Assembly: GCF_029227915.1 (NCBI RefSeq)
Contig: NC_079882.1
Location: 930,001-994,000 of the forward strand
Direction of reading: 5' to 3'
Source of the DNA: Hydractinia symbiolongicarpus
Lineage: Eukaryota > Cnidaria > Hydrozoa > Anthoathecata > Hydractiniidae
Length of the DNA: 64,000 nt
This document shows positions 28,001 to 43,000 of this stretch, one piece after another; the stretch's first letter is position 1, and the number at the start of each line of letters is the position of its first letter. A program made the position numbers and the translations under genes. Under the pieces are notes generated by a model, which saw nothing but the letters and a program-made list of their open reading frames with translations, was not told the DNA's origin and ran no database searches.

Positions 28001-31000
28001 TTGGTCCCACGGTAAAGAATGATTTATTTAACTAAACTTTTAAATGAAACGCTACCACAGCGCCCAGTGTAATCGCTGAGTTCCGGCAATCATGTCAAAT
28101 TGATATGAATGCTATTTCTTGGAGTCCAATTGTCTCATTTATCACATTTATCAGGTCACAGTCCAAAGTTAGTTCAATTAAGTCCAACATTCAATCGTTT
28201 CACTGTTAAAAGCGATGAAACCTAGTAATAACAGAAAAATATCGCTAAATACATGTTGGTACGAATATGTGACCCAACCGTTGTAACTCAAACGGATTGA
28301 TATTGTTAGAGAGTAAATGAAATGTAGTTTTTGAAACTGTCTCTATTTCTTCAGCGCGCGATAACGGCTAGGACTAGTCCCACGGTAAAGAATGATTTAT
28401 TTAACTAAACTTTTAAATGAAGCGCTACCACAGCGCCCAGTGTAATCGCTGAGTTCCGGCAATCATGTCAAATTAATATGAATGCTATTTCTTAGAGTCC
28501 AATTGTCTCATTTATCACATTTATCAGGTCACAGTCCAAAGTTAGTTCAATTAAGTCCCACATTCAATCGTTTCACTGTTAAAAGCGATGCAACCTAGTA
28601 ATAACAGAAAAATATCGCTAAATACATGTTGGAACGAATATGTGACCCAACCGTTGTAACTCAAACGGATTGATATTGTTACAGAGTCAATGAATTGTAG
28701 TTTTTGAAACTGTCGCTATTTCTTCAGCGCGCGATAACGGCTAGGATTGGTCCCACAGTAAAAAATTACTTATTTATCTAAATTTTTAAATTAAGCGCTA
28801 CCACAGCGTCCAGTGTAATCGCTGAGTTCCGGCAATCATGTCAAACTAAGAAGAATGTTATTTCTTGGAGTCCAATTGTCTCACTAACAATATTTATAAG
28901 GTCACAGTCCAAAATCAGTTCAATTAAGTCCCACAGTCAATCGTTTCACTGTTAAAAGCGATGCAACCTAGTAATATGAGAAAAATATCGCTAAATACAT
29001 GTTCGTAAGAATATGTGACTCAACCGCTGTAGCTCAAACGGATTGAAACTTTTAGAAAGTCATTGAAATGTAGTTGTTGAAACTGTCTCTATTTCTTCAG
29101 CGCGCGATAACGGCTAGGATTGGTCCCACGGTAAAAAATGATTTATTTAACTAAACTTTTAAATGAAGCGCTACCACAGCGCCCAGTGTAATCGCTGAGT
29201 TCCGGCAATCATGTCAAATTAATATGAATGCTATTTCTTGGAGTCCAATTCTCTCATTTATCACATTTATCAGGCCACAGTCCAAAGTCAGTTCAACTAA
29301 GTCCCACATTCAATCGTTTCACTGTTAAAAGCGATGCAACCTAGTGATAACAGAAAAATACCGCTAAATACTTGTTGGTACGAATATGTGACCCAACCGT
29401 TGTAACTCAAACGGATTGATATTGTTAGAGAGTCAATGAAATGTAGTTTTTGAAACTGTCGCTATTTCTTCAGCGCGCGATAACGGCAAGGATTGGTCCC
29501 ACAGTGACTTATTTATCTAAATTTTTAAATTAAGTGCCACCACAGCGTCCAGTGTAATCGTTGAGTTCAGGCAATCATTTCAAACTAAGAAGAATGTTAT
29601 TTCTTGGAGTCCAATTGTCTCACTTACAATATTTATAAGGTCACAGTCCAAAATCAGTTCAATTAAGTCCCACAGTCAATCGTTTCACTGTTAAACGCGA
29701 TACAACCTAATAATTCCGGAAAGATATCACGAAATACATGTTGGTACGAATATGTGACTCAACCGTTGTAACTTAAACGGATTGATACTGTTAGAAATTC
29801 AATGAAATGTAGTTTTTCAAACTTTCTCCATTTCTTCAGCGCGGGATAACGGCTAGGATTGGTCCCACAGTAAAAAATAACTTATTAATCAAAATTTTTA
29901 AATGAAGCGCTACCACAGCGCCCAGTGTATGCGCTGAGCTCCGACAATCATGTCAAATTAAGAAGAATGTTATTTCTTGGAGTCCAATTGTCTCACTTTC
30001 ACATTTATAAGGTCATAACCCAAAATCAGTTCAATTAAGTCCCACAGTCAATCGTTTCACTGTTTAACGCGATACAACCTAGTAATTCCGGAAAGATATC
30101 ACGAAATACATGTTGGTACGAATATGTGACTCAACCGTTGTAACTTAAACGGATTGATACTGTTAGAAAGTCAATGAAATGTAGTTTTTCAAACTTTCTC
30201 CATTTCTTCAGCGCGGGATAACGGCTAGGATTGGTCCCACAGTAAAAAATGACTTATTTATCAAAATTTTTAAATGAAGCGCTACCACAGCGCCCAGTGT
30301 ATGCGCTGAGCTCCGACAATCATGTCAAATTAAGAAGAATGTTATTTCTTGGAGTCCAATTGTCTCACTTATGACATTTTTAACGTCACAGTCCAAAATC
30401 AGTTCAATTAAGTCCCACAGTCAATCGTTTCACTGTGAAACGCGATGCAACCTAGCAATACCGGTAAGATATCACGAAATACATGTTGGTAAGAATATGT
30501 GACTCAACCGCTGTAACTCAAACGGATTGAAACTTTTACAAAGTCATTGAAATGTAGTTGTTGAAACTGTCTCTATTTCTTCAGCGCGCGATAACGGCTA
30601 GGATTGGTCCCACGGTAAAGAATGATTTATTTAACTAAACTTTTAAATGAAGCGCTACCACAGCGCCCAGTGTAATCGCTGAGTTCCGGCAATCATGTCA
30701 AATTAATATGAATGCTATTTCTTGGAGTCCAATTCTCTCATTTATCACATTTATCAGGCCACAGTCCAAAGTCAGTTCAACTAAGTCCCACATTCAATCG
30801 TTTCACTGTTAAAAGCAATGCAACCTAGTGATAACAGAAAAATACCGCTAAATACATGTTGGTACGAATATGTGACCCAACCGTTGTAACTCAAACCGAT
30901 TGATATTGTTAGAGAGTCAATGAAATGTAGTTTTTGAAACTGTCGCTATTTCTTCAGCGCGCGATAACGGCAAGGATTGGTCCCACAGTGACTTATTTAT

Positions 31001-34000
31001 CTAAATTTTTAAATTAAGTGCTACCACAGCGTCCAGTGTAATCGTTGAGTTCCGGCAATCATTTCAAACTAAGAAGAATGTTATTTCTTGGAGTCCAATT
31101 GTCTCACTTACAATATTTATAAGGTCACAGTCCAAAATCAGTTCAATTAAGTCCCACAGTCAATCGTTTCACTGTTAAAGGCGATACAACCTAGTAATTC
31201 TGGAAAGATATTACGAAATACATGTTGGTACGAATATGTGACTCAACCGTTGTAACTTAAACGGATTGATACTGTTAGAAAGGCAATGAAATGTAGTTTT
31301 TCAAACTTTCTCCATTTCTTCAGCGCGGGATAACGGCTAGGATTGGTCCCACAGTAAAAAATAACTTATTAATCAAAATTTTTAAATGAAGCGCTACCAC
31401 AGCGCCCAGTGTATGCGCTGAGCTCCGACAATCATGTCAAATTAAGAAGAATGTTATTTCTTGGAGTCCAATTGTCTCACTTTCACATTTATAAGGTCAT
31501 AACCCAAAATCAGTTCAATTAAGTCCCACAGTCAATCGTTTCACTGTTAAACGCGATACAACCTAGTAATTCCGGAAAGATATCACGAAATACATGTTGG
31601 TACGAATATGTGACTCAACCGTTGTAACTTAAACGGATTGATACTGTTAGAAAGTCAATGAAATGTAGTTTTTCAAACTTTCTCCATTTCTTCAGCGCGC
31701 GATAACGGCTAGGATTGGTCCCACAGTAAAAAATGACTTATTTATCAAAATTTTTAAATGAAGCGCTACCACAGCGCCCAGTGTATGCGCTGAGTTCCGA
31801 CAATCATGTCAAATTAAGAAGAATGTTATTTCTTGGAGTCCAATTGTCTCACTTATGACATTTTTAACGTCACAGTCCAAAATCAGTTCAATTAAGTCCC
31901 ACAGTCAATCGTTTCACTGTGAAACGCGATGCAACCTAGCAATACCGGTAAGATATCACGAAATACATGTTGGTAAGAATATGTGACTCAACCGCTGTAA
32001 CTCAAACGGATTGAAACTTTTAGAAAGTCATTGAAATGTAGTTGTTGAAACTGTCTGTATTTCTTCAGCGCGCGATAACGGCTAGGATTGGTCATACGGT
32101 AAAGAATGATTTATTTAACTAAACTTTTAAATGAAGCGCTACCACAGCGCCCAGTGTAATCGCTGAGTTCCGGCAATCATGTTAAACTAAGAAGAATGTT
32201 ATTTCTTGGAGTGCAGTTGTCTCACTTACAATATTTATAAGGTCACAGTCCAAAATTAGTTCAATTAAGTCCCACAGTCAATCGTTTCACTGTTAAAACC
32301 GATGCAACCTAGTAATAACAGATATATATCGCTATATACATGTTCGTACGAATATGTGACCCAACCGTTGTAACTCAAACGGACTGACATCGTTAGAAAG
32401 TCATTGAAATGTAGTATTTGAAACTGTCTCTATTTCTTCAGCGCGCGCGAACGGCTAGGATTGGTCCCACAGTTAAAAAGTGACTTCTTTATCTTAATTT
32501 TTAAATGAAGCGCTACCACAGCGCCAAGTGTAATTGCTGAGTTGCGGCAATCATGTCAAATTAAAAAGGATGTTATTTCTTGGAGTCCAATTGTCTCACT
32601 TTCGCATTTATCAGGTCACAGTCCAAAGTTAGTTCAATTAAGTCCAACATTCAATCGTTTCACTGTTAAAAGCGCTGCAACCTAGTAATAACAGAAAAAT
32701 ATCGCTAAATACATGTTGATACGAATATGTGACCCAACCGTTGTAACTCAAACAGATTGATATTGTTAGAGAGTAAATGAAATGTAGTTTTTGAAACTGT
32801 CTCTATTTCTTCAGCGCGCGATAACGGCTAGGACTAGTCCCACGGTAAAGAATGATTTATTTAACTAAACTTTTAAATGAAGCGCTACCACAGCGCCCAG
32901 TGTAATCGCTGAGTTCCGGCAATCATGTCAAATTAATATGAATGCTATTTCTTAGAGTCCAATTGTCTCATTTATCACATTTTTCAGGTCACAGTCTAAA
33001 GTTAGTTCAATTAAGTCCCACATTCAATCGTTTCACTGTTAAAAGCGATGCAACCTAGTAATAACAGAAAAATATCGCTAAATACATGTTGGTACGAATA
33101 TGTGACCCAACCGTTGTAACTCAAACGGATTGATAGTGTTATAGAGTCAATGAATTGTAGTTTTTGAAACTGTCGCTATTTCTTCAGCGCCCGATAACGG
33201 CTAGGATTGGTCCCACAGTAAAAAATTACTTATTTATCTAAATTTTTAAATTAAGCGCTACCACAGCGTCCAGTGTAATCGCTGAGTTCCGGCAATCATG
33301 TCAAACTAAGAAGAATGTTATTTCTTGGAGTCCAATTGTCTCACTAACAATATTTATAAGGTCACAGTCCAAAATCAGTTCAATTAAGTCCCACAGTCAA
33401 TCGTTTCACTGTTAAAAGCGATGCAACCTAGTAATATGAGAAAAATATCGCTAAATACATGTTGGTACGAGTATGTGACGCAACCGTTGTAACTGAAGCG
33501 GATTGCTACCGTTAGAAAGTCGATGAAATGTAGTTTTTGAAACTGTAGCTATTTTTTCAGCGCGCGATGACGGCTAGGATTTGTCCCACGGTAAAGAATG
33601 ATTTATTTATCTAAATTTTTAAAGGAAGCGCTACCACAGCGCCCAGTGTAATCGCTGAGTTCCGGCAATCATGTCAAATTAATATAAATGCTATTTCTTG
33701 GAGTCCAATTGTCTCATTTATCACATTTATCAGGTCAGAGTCCAAAGTCAGTTCAATTATGTCTCACATTCAATCGTTCCACTGTTAAAAGCGATGCAAC
33801 CTAATAATAACAGATAAACATCGCTAAATACATGTTGGTACGAATATGTGACCCAACCTTTGTAACTCAATCGGACTGACATCGTTAGAAAGTCAGTGAA
33901 ATGTAGTATTTGAAACTGTCTCTATTTCTTCAGCGCGCGCTAACGGCTAGGATTGGTCCCACAGTTAAAAAGTGACTTTTTTATCTTAATTTTTAAATGA

Positions 34001-37000
34001 AGCGCTACCACAGTGCCAAGTGTAATCGCTGAGTTGCGGCAATCATGTCAAATTAAGAAGGATGTTATTTCTTGGAGTCCAATTGTCTCACTTTTACATT
34101 TATAAGGTCACAGCCCAAAATCAGTCCAATTAAGTCCCACAGTCAATCGTTTCACTGTGAAACGCGATACAACCTAGCAATACCCGAAAGATATCACGAA
34201 ACACATGTTGGTAAGAATATGTGACTCAACCGCTGTAACTCAAACGGATTGATAATTTTAGAAAGTCAATGAAATGTAGTTTTTGAAACTGTCTCTATTT
34301 CTTCAGCGCGCGATAACGGCTAGGATTGGTCCCACGGTAAAGAATGATTTATTTACCTAAACTTTTAAATGAAGCGCTACTACAGCGCCCAGTGTAATCG
34401 CTGAATTCCGGCAATCATGTCAAATTAAGAAGGATGTTATTTCTTGGAGTCCAATTGTCTCACTTTCACATTTATAAGGTCACAGCCCAAAATCAGTTCA
34501 ATTAAGTCCCACAGTCAATCGTTTCACTGTGAAACGCGATACAACCTAGCAATACCGGAAAGATATCACGAAATACATGTTGGTAAGAATATGTGACTCA
34601 ACCGCTGTAACTCCAACGGATTGATAATTTTAGAAAGTCATTGAAATGTAGTTGTTGAAACTGTCTCTATTTCCTCAGCGCGCGATAACGGCTAGGATTG
34701 GTCCCACAGTAAAGAATGACTTATTTAACTAAACTTTTAAATGAAGCGCTACCACAGCGCCCAGTGTAATCGCTGAGTTCCGGCAATCATGTCAAATTAA
34801 TATGAATGCTATTTCTTGGGCTCCAATTGTCTCATTTATCACATTTATCAGGTCAGAGTCCAAAGTCAGTTCAATTAAGTCTCACATTCAATCGTTTCAC
34901 TGTTAAAAGCGATGCAACCTAATAATAACAGATAAATATCGCTAAATACATGTTGGTACGAATATGTGACCCAACCTTTGTAACTCAAACGGACTGACAT
35001 CGTTAGAAAGTCAGTGAGATGTAGTATTTGAAACTGTCTCTATTTCTTCAGCGCGCGCTAACGGCTAGGATTGGTCCCACAGTTAAAAATGACTTATTTA
35101 TCTAAATTTTTAAATTAAGCGCTTCCACAGCGTCCAGTGTAATCGCTGAGTTCCGGCAATCATGTCAATCTAAGAAGAATGTTATTTCTTGGAGTCCAAT
35201 TGTCTCACTTTCACATTTATAAGGTCATAACCCAAAATCAGTTCAGTTAAGTCCCACAGTCAATCGTTTCACTGTGAAACGCGATACAACCTAGTAATTC
35301 CGGAAAGATATCACGAAATACATGTTGGTAAGAATATGTGACTCAACCGCTGTAACTCAAACGGATTGAAACTTTTAGAAAGTCATTGAAATGTAGTTGT
35401 TGAAACTGTCTCTATTTCTTCAGCGCGCGATAACGGCTAGGATTGGTCCCACGGTAAAGAATGATTTATTTAACTAAACTTTTAAATGAAGCGCTACCAC
35501 AGCGCCCAGTGCAATCGCTGAGTTCCGGCAATCATGTCAAATTAATATGAATGCTATTTCTTGGAGTCCAATTCTCTCATTTATCACATTTATCAGGCCA
35601 CAGTCCAAAGTCAGTTCAACTAAGTCCCACATTCAATCGTTTCACTGTTAAAAGCGATGCAACCTAGTGATAACAGAAAAATACCGCTAAATACATGTTG
35701 GTACGAATATGTGACCCAACCGTTGTAACTCAAACGGATTGATATTGTTAGAGAGTCAATGAAATGTAGTTTTTGAAACTGTCGCTATTTCTTCAGCGCG
35801 CGATAACGGCAAGGATTGGTCCCACAGTGACTTATTTATCTAAATTTTTAAATTAAGTGCTACCACAGCGTCCAGTGTAATCGTTGAGTTCCGGCAATCA
35901 TTTCAAACTAAGAAGAATGTTATTTCTTGGAGTCCAATTGTCTCACTTACAATATTTATAAGGTCATAACCCAAAATCAGTTCAATTAAGTCCCACAGTC
36001 AATCGTTTCACTGTTAAACGCGATACAACTTAGTAATTCCGGAAAGATATCACGAAATACATGTTGGTACGAATATGTGACTCAACCGTTGTAACTTAAA
36101 CGGATTGATACTGTTAGAAAGTCAATGAAATGTAGTTTTTCAAACTTTCTCCATTTCTTCAGCGCGGGATAACGGCTAGGATTGGTCCCACAGTAAAAAA
36201 TGGCTTATTTATCAAAATTTTTAAATGAAGCGCTACCACAGCGCCCTGTGTAATCGCTGAGTTCCGGCAATCATGTCAAACTAAGAAGAATGTTATTTCT
36301 TGGAGTGCAGTTGTCTCACTTACAATATTTATAAGGTCACAGTCCAAAATTAGTTCAATTAAGTCCCACAGTCAATCGTTTCACTGTTAAAACCGATGCA
36401 ACCTAGTAATAACAGATATATATCGCTAAATACATGTTCGTACGAATATGTGACCCAACCGTTGTAACTCAAACGGACTGATATCGTTAGAAAGTCATTG
36501 AAATGTAGTATTTGAAAATGTCTCTATTTCTTCAGCGCGCGCGAACGGCTAGGATTGGTCCCACAGTTAAAAAGTGACTTCTTTATCTTAATTTTTAAAT
36601 GAAGCGCTACCACAGCGCCAAGTGTAATTGCTGAGTTGCGGCAATCATGTCAAATTAAAAAGGATGTTATTTCTTGGAGTCCAATTGTCTCACTTTCGCA
36701 TTTATCAGGTCACAGTCCAAAGTTAGTTCAATTAAGTCCAACATTCAATCGTTTCACTGTTAAAAGCGCTGCAACCTAGTAATAACAGAAAAATATCGCT
36801 AAATACATGTTGATACGAATATGTGACCCAACCGTTGTAACTCAAACAGATTGATATTGTTAGAGAGTAAATGAAATGTAGTTTTTGAAACTGTCTCTAT
36901 TTCTTCAGCGCGCGATAACGGCTAGGACTAGTCCCACGGTAAAGAATGATTTATTTAACTAAACTTTTAAATGAAGCGCTACCACAGCGCCCAGTGTAAT

Positions 37001-40000
37001 CGCTGAGTTCCGGCAATCATGTCAAATTAATATGAATGCTATTTCTTAGAGTCCAATTGTCTCATTTATCACATTTTTCAGGTCACAGTCCAAAGTTATT
37101 TCAATTAAGTCCCACATTCAATCGTTTCACTGTTAAAAGCGATGCAACCTAGTAATAACAGAAAAATATCGCTAAATACATGTTGGTACGAATATGTGAC
37201 CCAACCGTTGTAACTCAAACGGATTGATAGTGTTATAGAGTCAATGAATTGTAGTTTTTGAAACTGTCGCTATTTCTTCAGCGCCCGATAACGGCTAGGA
37301 TTGGTCCCACAGTAAAAAATTACTTATTTATCTAAATTTTTAAATTAAGCGCTACCACAGCGTCCAGTGTAATCGCTGAGTTCCGGCAATCATGTCAAAC
37401 TAAGAAGAATGTTATTTCTTGGAGTCCAATTGTCTCACTAACAATATTTATAAGGTCACAGTCCAAAATCAGTTCAATTAAGTCCCACAGTCAATCGTTT
37501 CACTGTTAAAAGCGATGCAACCTAGTAATATGAGAAAAATATCGCTAAATACATGTTGGTACGAGTATGTGACGCAACCGTTGAAACTGAAGCGGATTGC
37601 TACCGTTAGAAAGTCGATGAAATGTAGTTTTTGAAACTGTCGCTATTTTTTCAGCGCGCGATGACGGCTAGGATTTGTCCCACGGTAAAGAATGATTTAT
37701 TTATCTAAGTTTTTAAAGGAAGCGCTACCACAGCGCCCAGTGTAATCGCTGAGTTCCGGCAATCATGTCAAATTAATATAAATGCTATTTCTTGGAGTGC
37801 AATTGTCTCATTTATCACATTTATCAGGTCAGAGTCCAAAGTCAGTTCAATTATGTCTCACATTCAATCGTTCCACTGTTAAAAGCGATGCAACCTAATA
37901 ATAACAGATAAACATCGCTAAGTACATGTTGGTACGAATATGTGACCCAACCTTTGTAACTCAATCGGACTGACATTGTTAGAAAGTCAGTGAAATGTAG
38001 TATTTGAAACTGTCTCTATTTCTTCAGCGCGCGCTAACGGCTAGGATTGGTCCCACAGTTAAAAAGTGACTTTTTTATCTTAATTTTTAAATGAAGCGCT
38101 ACCACAGTGCCAAGTGTAATCGCTGAGTTGCGGCAATCATGTCAAATTAAGAAGGATGTTATTTCTTGGAGTCCAATTGTCTCACTTTTACATTTATAAG
38201 GTCACCGCCCAAAATCAGTCCAATTAAGTCCCACAGTCAATCGTTTCACTGTGAAACGCGATACAACCTAGCAATACCCGAAAGATATCACGAAATACAT
38301 GTTGGTAAGAATATGTGATTCAACCGCTGTAACTCAAACGGATTGATAATTTTAGAAAGTCAATGAAATGTAGTTTTTGAAACTGTCTCTATTTCTTCAG
38401 CGCGCGATAACGGCTAGGATTGGTCCCACGGTAAAGAATGATTTATTTACCTAAACTTTTAAATGAAGCGCTACTACAGCGCCCAGTGTAATCGCTGAAT
38501 TCCGGCAATCATGTCAAATTAAGAAGGATGTTATTTCTTGGAGTCCAATTGTCTCACTTTCACATTTATAAGGTCACAGCCCAAAATCAGTCCAATTAAG
38601 TCCCACAGTCAATCGTTTCACTGTGAAACGCGATACAACCTAGCAATACCCGAAAGATATCACGAAATACATGTTGGTAAGAATATGTGACTCAACCGCT
38701 GTAACTCAAACGGATTGATAATTTTAGAAAGTCAATGAAATGTAGTTTTTAAAACTGTCTCTATTTCTTCAGCGCGCGATAACGGCTAGGATTGGTCCCA
38801 CGGTAAAGAATGATTTATTTACCTAAACTTTTAAATGAAGCGCTACTACAGCGCCCAGTGTTCTCGCTGAATTCCGGCAATCATGTCAAATTAAGAAGGA
38901 TGTTATTTCTTGGAGTCCAATTGTCTCACTTTCACATTTATAAGGTCACAGCCCAAAATCAGTTCAATTAAGTCCCACAGTCAATCGTTTCACTGTGAAA
39001 CGCGATACAACCTAGCAATACCGGAAAGATATCACGAAATACATGTTGGTAAGAATATGTGACTCAACCGCTGTAACTCCAACGGATTGATAATTTTAGA
39101 AAGTCATTGAAATGTAGTTGTTGAAACTGTCTCTATTTCCTCAGCGCGCGATAACGGCTAGGATTGGTCCCACAGTAAAGAATGACTTATTTAACTAAAC
39201 TTTTAAATGAAGCGCTACCACAGCGCCCAGTGTAATCGCTGAGTTCCGGCAATCATGTCAAATTAATATGAATGCTATTTCTTGGGCTTCAATTGTCTCA
39301 TTTATCACATTTATCAGGTCAGAGTCCAAAGTCAGTTCAATTAAGTCTCACATTCAATCGTTTCACTGTTAAAAGCGATGCAACCTAATAATAACAGATA
39401 AATATCGCTAAATACATGTTGGTACGAATATGTGACCCAACCTTTGTAACTCAAACGGACTGACATCGTTAAAAAGTCAGTGAGATGTAGTATTTGAAAC
39501 TGTCTCTATTTCTTCAGCGCGCGCTAACGGCTAGGATTGGTCCCACAGTTAAAAATGACTTATTTATCTAAATTTTTAAATTAAGCGCTACCACAGCGTC
39601 CAGTGTAATCGCTGAGTTCCGGCAATCATGTCAATCTAAGAAGAATGTTATTTCTTGGAGTCCAATTGTCTCACTTTCACATTTATAAGGTCATAACCCA
39701 AAATCAGTTCAGTTAAGTCCCACAGTCAATCGTTTCACTGTGAAACGCGATACAACCTAGTAATTCCGGAAAGATATCACGAAATACATGTTGGTAAGAA
39801 TATGTGACTCAACCGCTGTAACTCAAACGGATTGAAACTTTTAGAAAGTCATTGAAATGTAGTTGTTGAAACTGTCTCTATTTCTTCAGCGCGCGATAAC
39901 GGCTAGGATTGGTCCCACGGTAAAGAATGATTTATTTAACTAAACTTTTAAATGAAGCGCTACCACTGCGCCCAGTGTAATCGCTGAGTTCCGGCAATCA

Positions 40001-43000
40001 TGTCAAATTAATATGAATGCTATTTCTTGGAGTCCAATTCTCTCATTTATCACATTTATCAGGCCACAGTCCAAAGTCAGTTCAACTAAGTCCCACATTC
40101 AATCGTTTCACTGTTAAAAGCGATGCAACCTAGTGATAACAGAAAAATACCGCTAAATACATGTTGGTACGAATATGTGACCCAACCGTTGTAACTCAAA
40201 CGGATTGATATTGTTAGAGAGTCAATGAAATGTAGTTTTTGAAACTGTCGCTATTTCTTCAGCGCGCGATAACGGCAAGGATTGGTCCCACAGTGACTTA
40301 TTTATCTAAATTTTTAAATTAAGTGCTACCACAGCGTCCAGTGTAATCGTTGAGTTCCGGCAATCATTTCAAACTAAGAAGAATGTTATTTCTTGGAGTC
40401 CAATTGTCTCACTTACAATATTTATAAGGTCATAACCCAAAATCAGTTCAATTAAGTCCCACAGTCAATCGTTTCACTGTTAAACGCGATACAACCTAGT
40501 AATTCCGGAAAGATATCACGAAATACATGTTGGTACGAATATGTGACTCAACCGTTGTAACTTAAACGGATTGATACTGTTAGAAAGTCAATGAAATGTA
40601 GTTTTTCAAACTTTCTCCATTTCTTCAGCGCGGGATAACGGCTAGGATTGGTCCCACAGTAAAAAATGACTTATTTATCAAAATTTTTAAATGAAGCGCT
40701 ACCACAGCGCCCAGTGTATGCGCTGAGCTCCGACAATCATGTCAAATTAAGAAGAATGTTATTTCTTGGAGTCCAATTGTCTCACTTATGACATTTTTAA
40801 CGTCACAGTCCAAAATCAGTTCAATTAAGTCCCACAGTCAATCGTTTCACTGTGAAACGCGATGCAACCTAGCAATACCGGTAAGATATCACGAAATACA
40901 TGTTGGTAAGAATATGTGACTCAACCGCTGTAACTCAAACGGATTGAAACTTTTAGAAAGTCATTGAAATGTAGTTGTTGAAACTGTCTCTATTTCTTCA
41001 GCGCGCGATAACGGCTAGGATTGGTCCCACGGTAAAGAATGATTTATTTAACTAAACTTTTAAATGAAGCGCTACCACAGCGCCCTGTGTAATCGCTGAG
41101 TTCCGGCAATCATGTCAAACTAAGAAGAATGTTATTTCTTGGAGTGCAGTTGTCTCACTTACAATATTTATAAGGTCACAGTCCAAAATTAGTTCAATTA
41201 AGTCCCACAGTCAATCGTTTCACTGTTAAAACCGATGCAACCTAGTAATAACAGATATATATCGCTAAATACATGTTCGTACGAATATGTGACCCAACCG
41301 TTGTAACTCAAACGGACTGACATCGTTAGAAAGTCATTGAAATGTAGTATTTGAAACTGTCTCTATTTCTTCAGCGCGCGCGAACGGCTAGGATTGGTCC
41401 CACAGTTAAAAAGTGACTTCTTTATCTTAATTTTTAAATGAAGCGCTACCACAGCGCCAAGTGTAATTGCTGAGTTGCGGCAATCATGTCAAATTAAAAA
41501 GGATGTTATTTCTTGGAGTCCAATTGTCTCACTTTCGCATTTATCAGGTCACAGTCCAAAGTTAGTTCAAATAAGTCCAACATTCAATCGTTTCACTGTT
41601 AAAAGCGCTGCAACCTAGTAATAACAGAAAAATATCGCTAAATACATGTTGATACGAATATGTGACCCAACCGTTGTAACTCAAACAGATTGATATTTTT
41701 AGAGAGTAAATGAAATGTAGTTTTTGAAACTGTCTCTATTTCTTCAGCGCGCGATAACGGCTAGGACTAGTCCCACGGTAAAGAATGATTTATTTAACTA
41801 AACTTTTAAATGAAGCGCTACCACAGCGCCCAGTGTAATCGCTGAGTTCCGGCAATCATGTTAAATTAATATGAATGCTATTTCTTAGAGTCCAATTGTC
41901 TCATTTATCACATTTTTCAGGTCACAGTCCAAAGTTAGTTCAATTAAGTCCCACATTCAATCGTTTCACTGTTAAAAGCGATGCAACCTAGTAATAACAG
42001 AAAAATATCGCTAAATACATGTTGGTACGAATATGTGACCCAACCTTTGTAACTCAAACGGATTGATAGTGTTATAGAGTCAATGAATTGTAGTTTTTGA
42101 AACTGTCGCTATTTCTTCAGCGCCCGATAACGGCTAGGATTGGTCCCACGGTAAAGAATGATTTATTTATCTAAGTTTTTAAAGGAAGCGCTACCACAGC
42201 GCCCAGTGTAATCGCTGAGTTCCGGCAATCATGTCAAATTAATATAAATGCTATTTCTTGGAGTCCAATTGTCTCATTTATCACATTTATCAGGTCAGAG
42301 TCCAAAGTCAGTTCAATTATGTCTCACATTCAATCGTTCCACTGTTAAAAGCGATGCAACCTAATAATAACAGATAAACATCGCTAAATACATGTTGGTA
42401 CGAATATGTGACCCAACCTTTGTAACTCAATCGGACTGACATCGTTAGAAAGTCAGTGAAATGTAGTATTTGAAACTGTCTCTATTTCTTCAGCGCGCGC
42501 TAACGGCTAGGATTGGTCCCACAGTTAAAAAGTGACTTTTTTATCTTAATTTTTAAATGAAGCGCTACCACAGTGCCAAGTGTAATCGCTGAGTTGCGGC
42601 AATCATGTCAAATTAAGAAGGATGTTATTTCTTGGAGTCCAATTGTCTCACTTTTACATTTATAAGGTCACAGCCCAAAATCAGTCCAATTAAGTCCCAC
42701 AGTCAATCGTTTCACTGTGAAACGCGATACAACCTAGCAATACCCGAAAGATATCACGAAATACATGTTGGTAAGAATATGTGACTCAACCGCTGTAACT
42801 CAAACGGATTGATAATTTTAGAAAGTCAATGAAATGTAGTTTTTGAAACTGTCTCTATTTCTTCAGCGCGCGATAACGGCTAGGATTGGTCCCACGGTAA
42901 AGAATGATTTATTTACCTAAACTTTTAAATGAAGCGCTACTACAGCGCCCAGTGTAATCGCTGAATTCCGGCAATCATGTCAAATTAAGAAGGATGTTAT

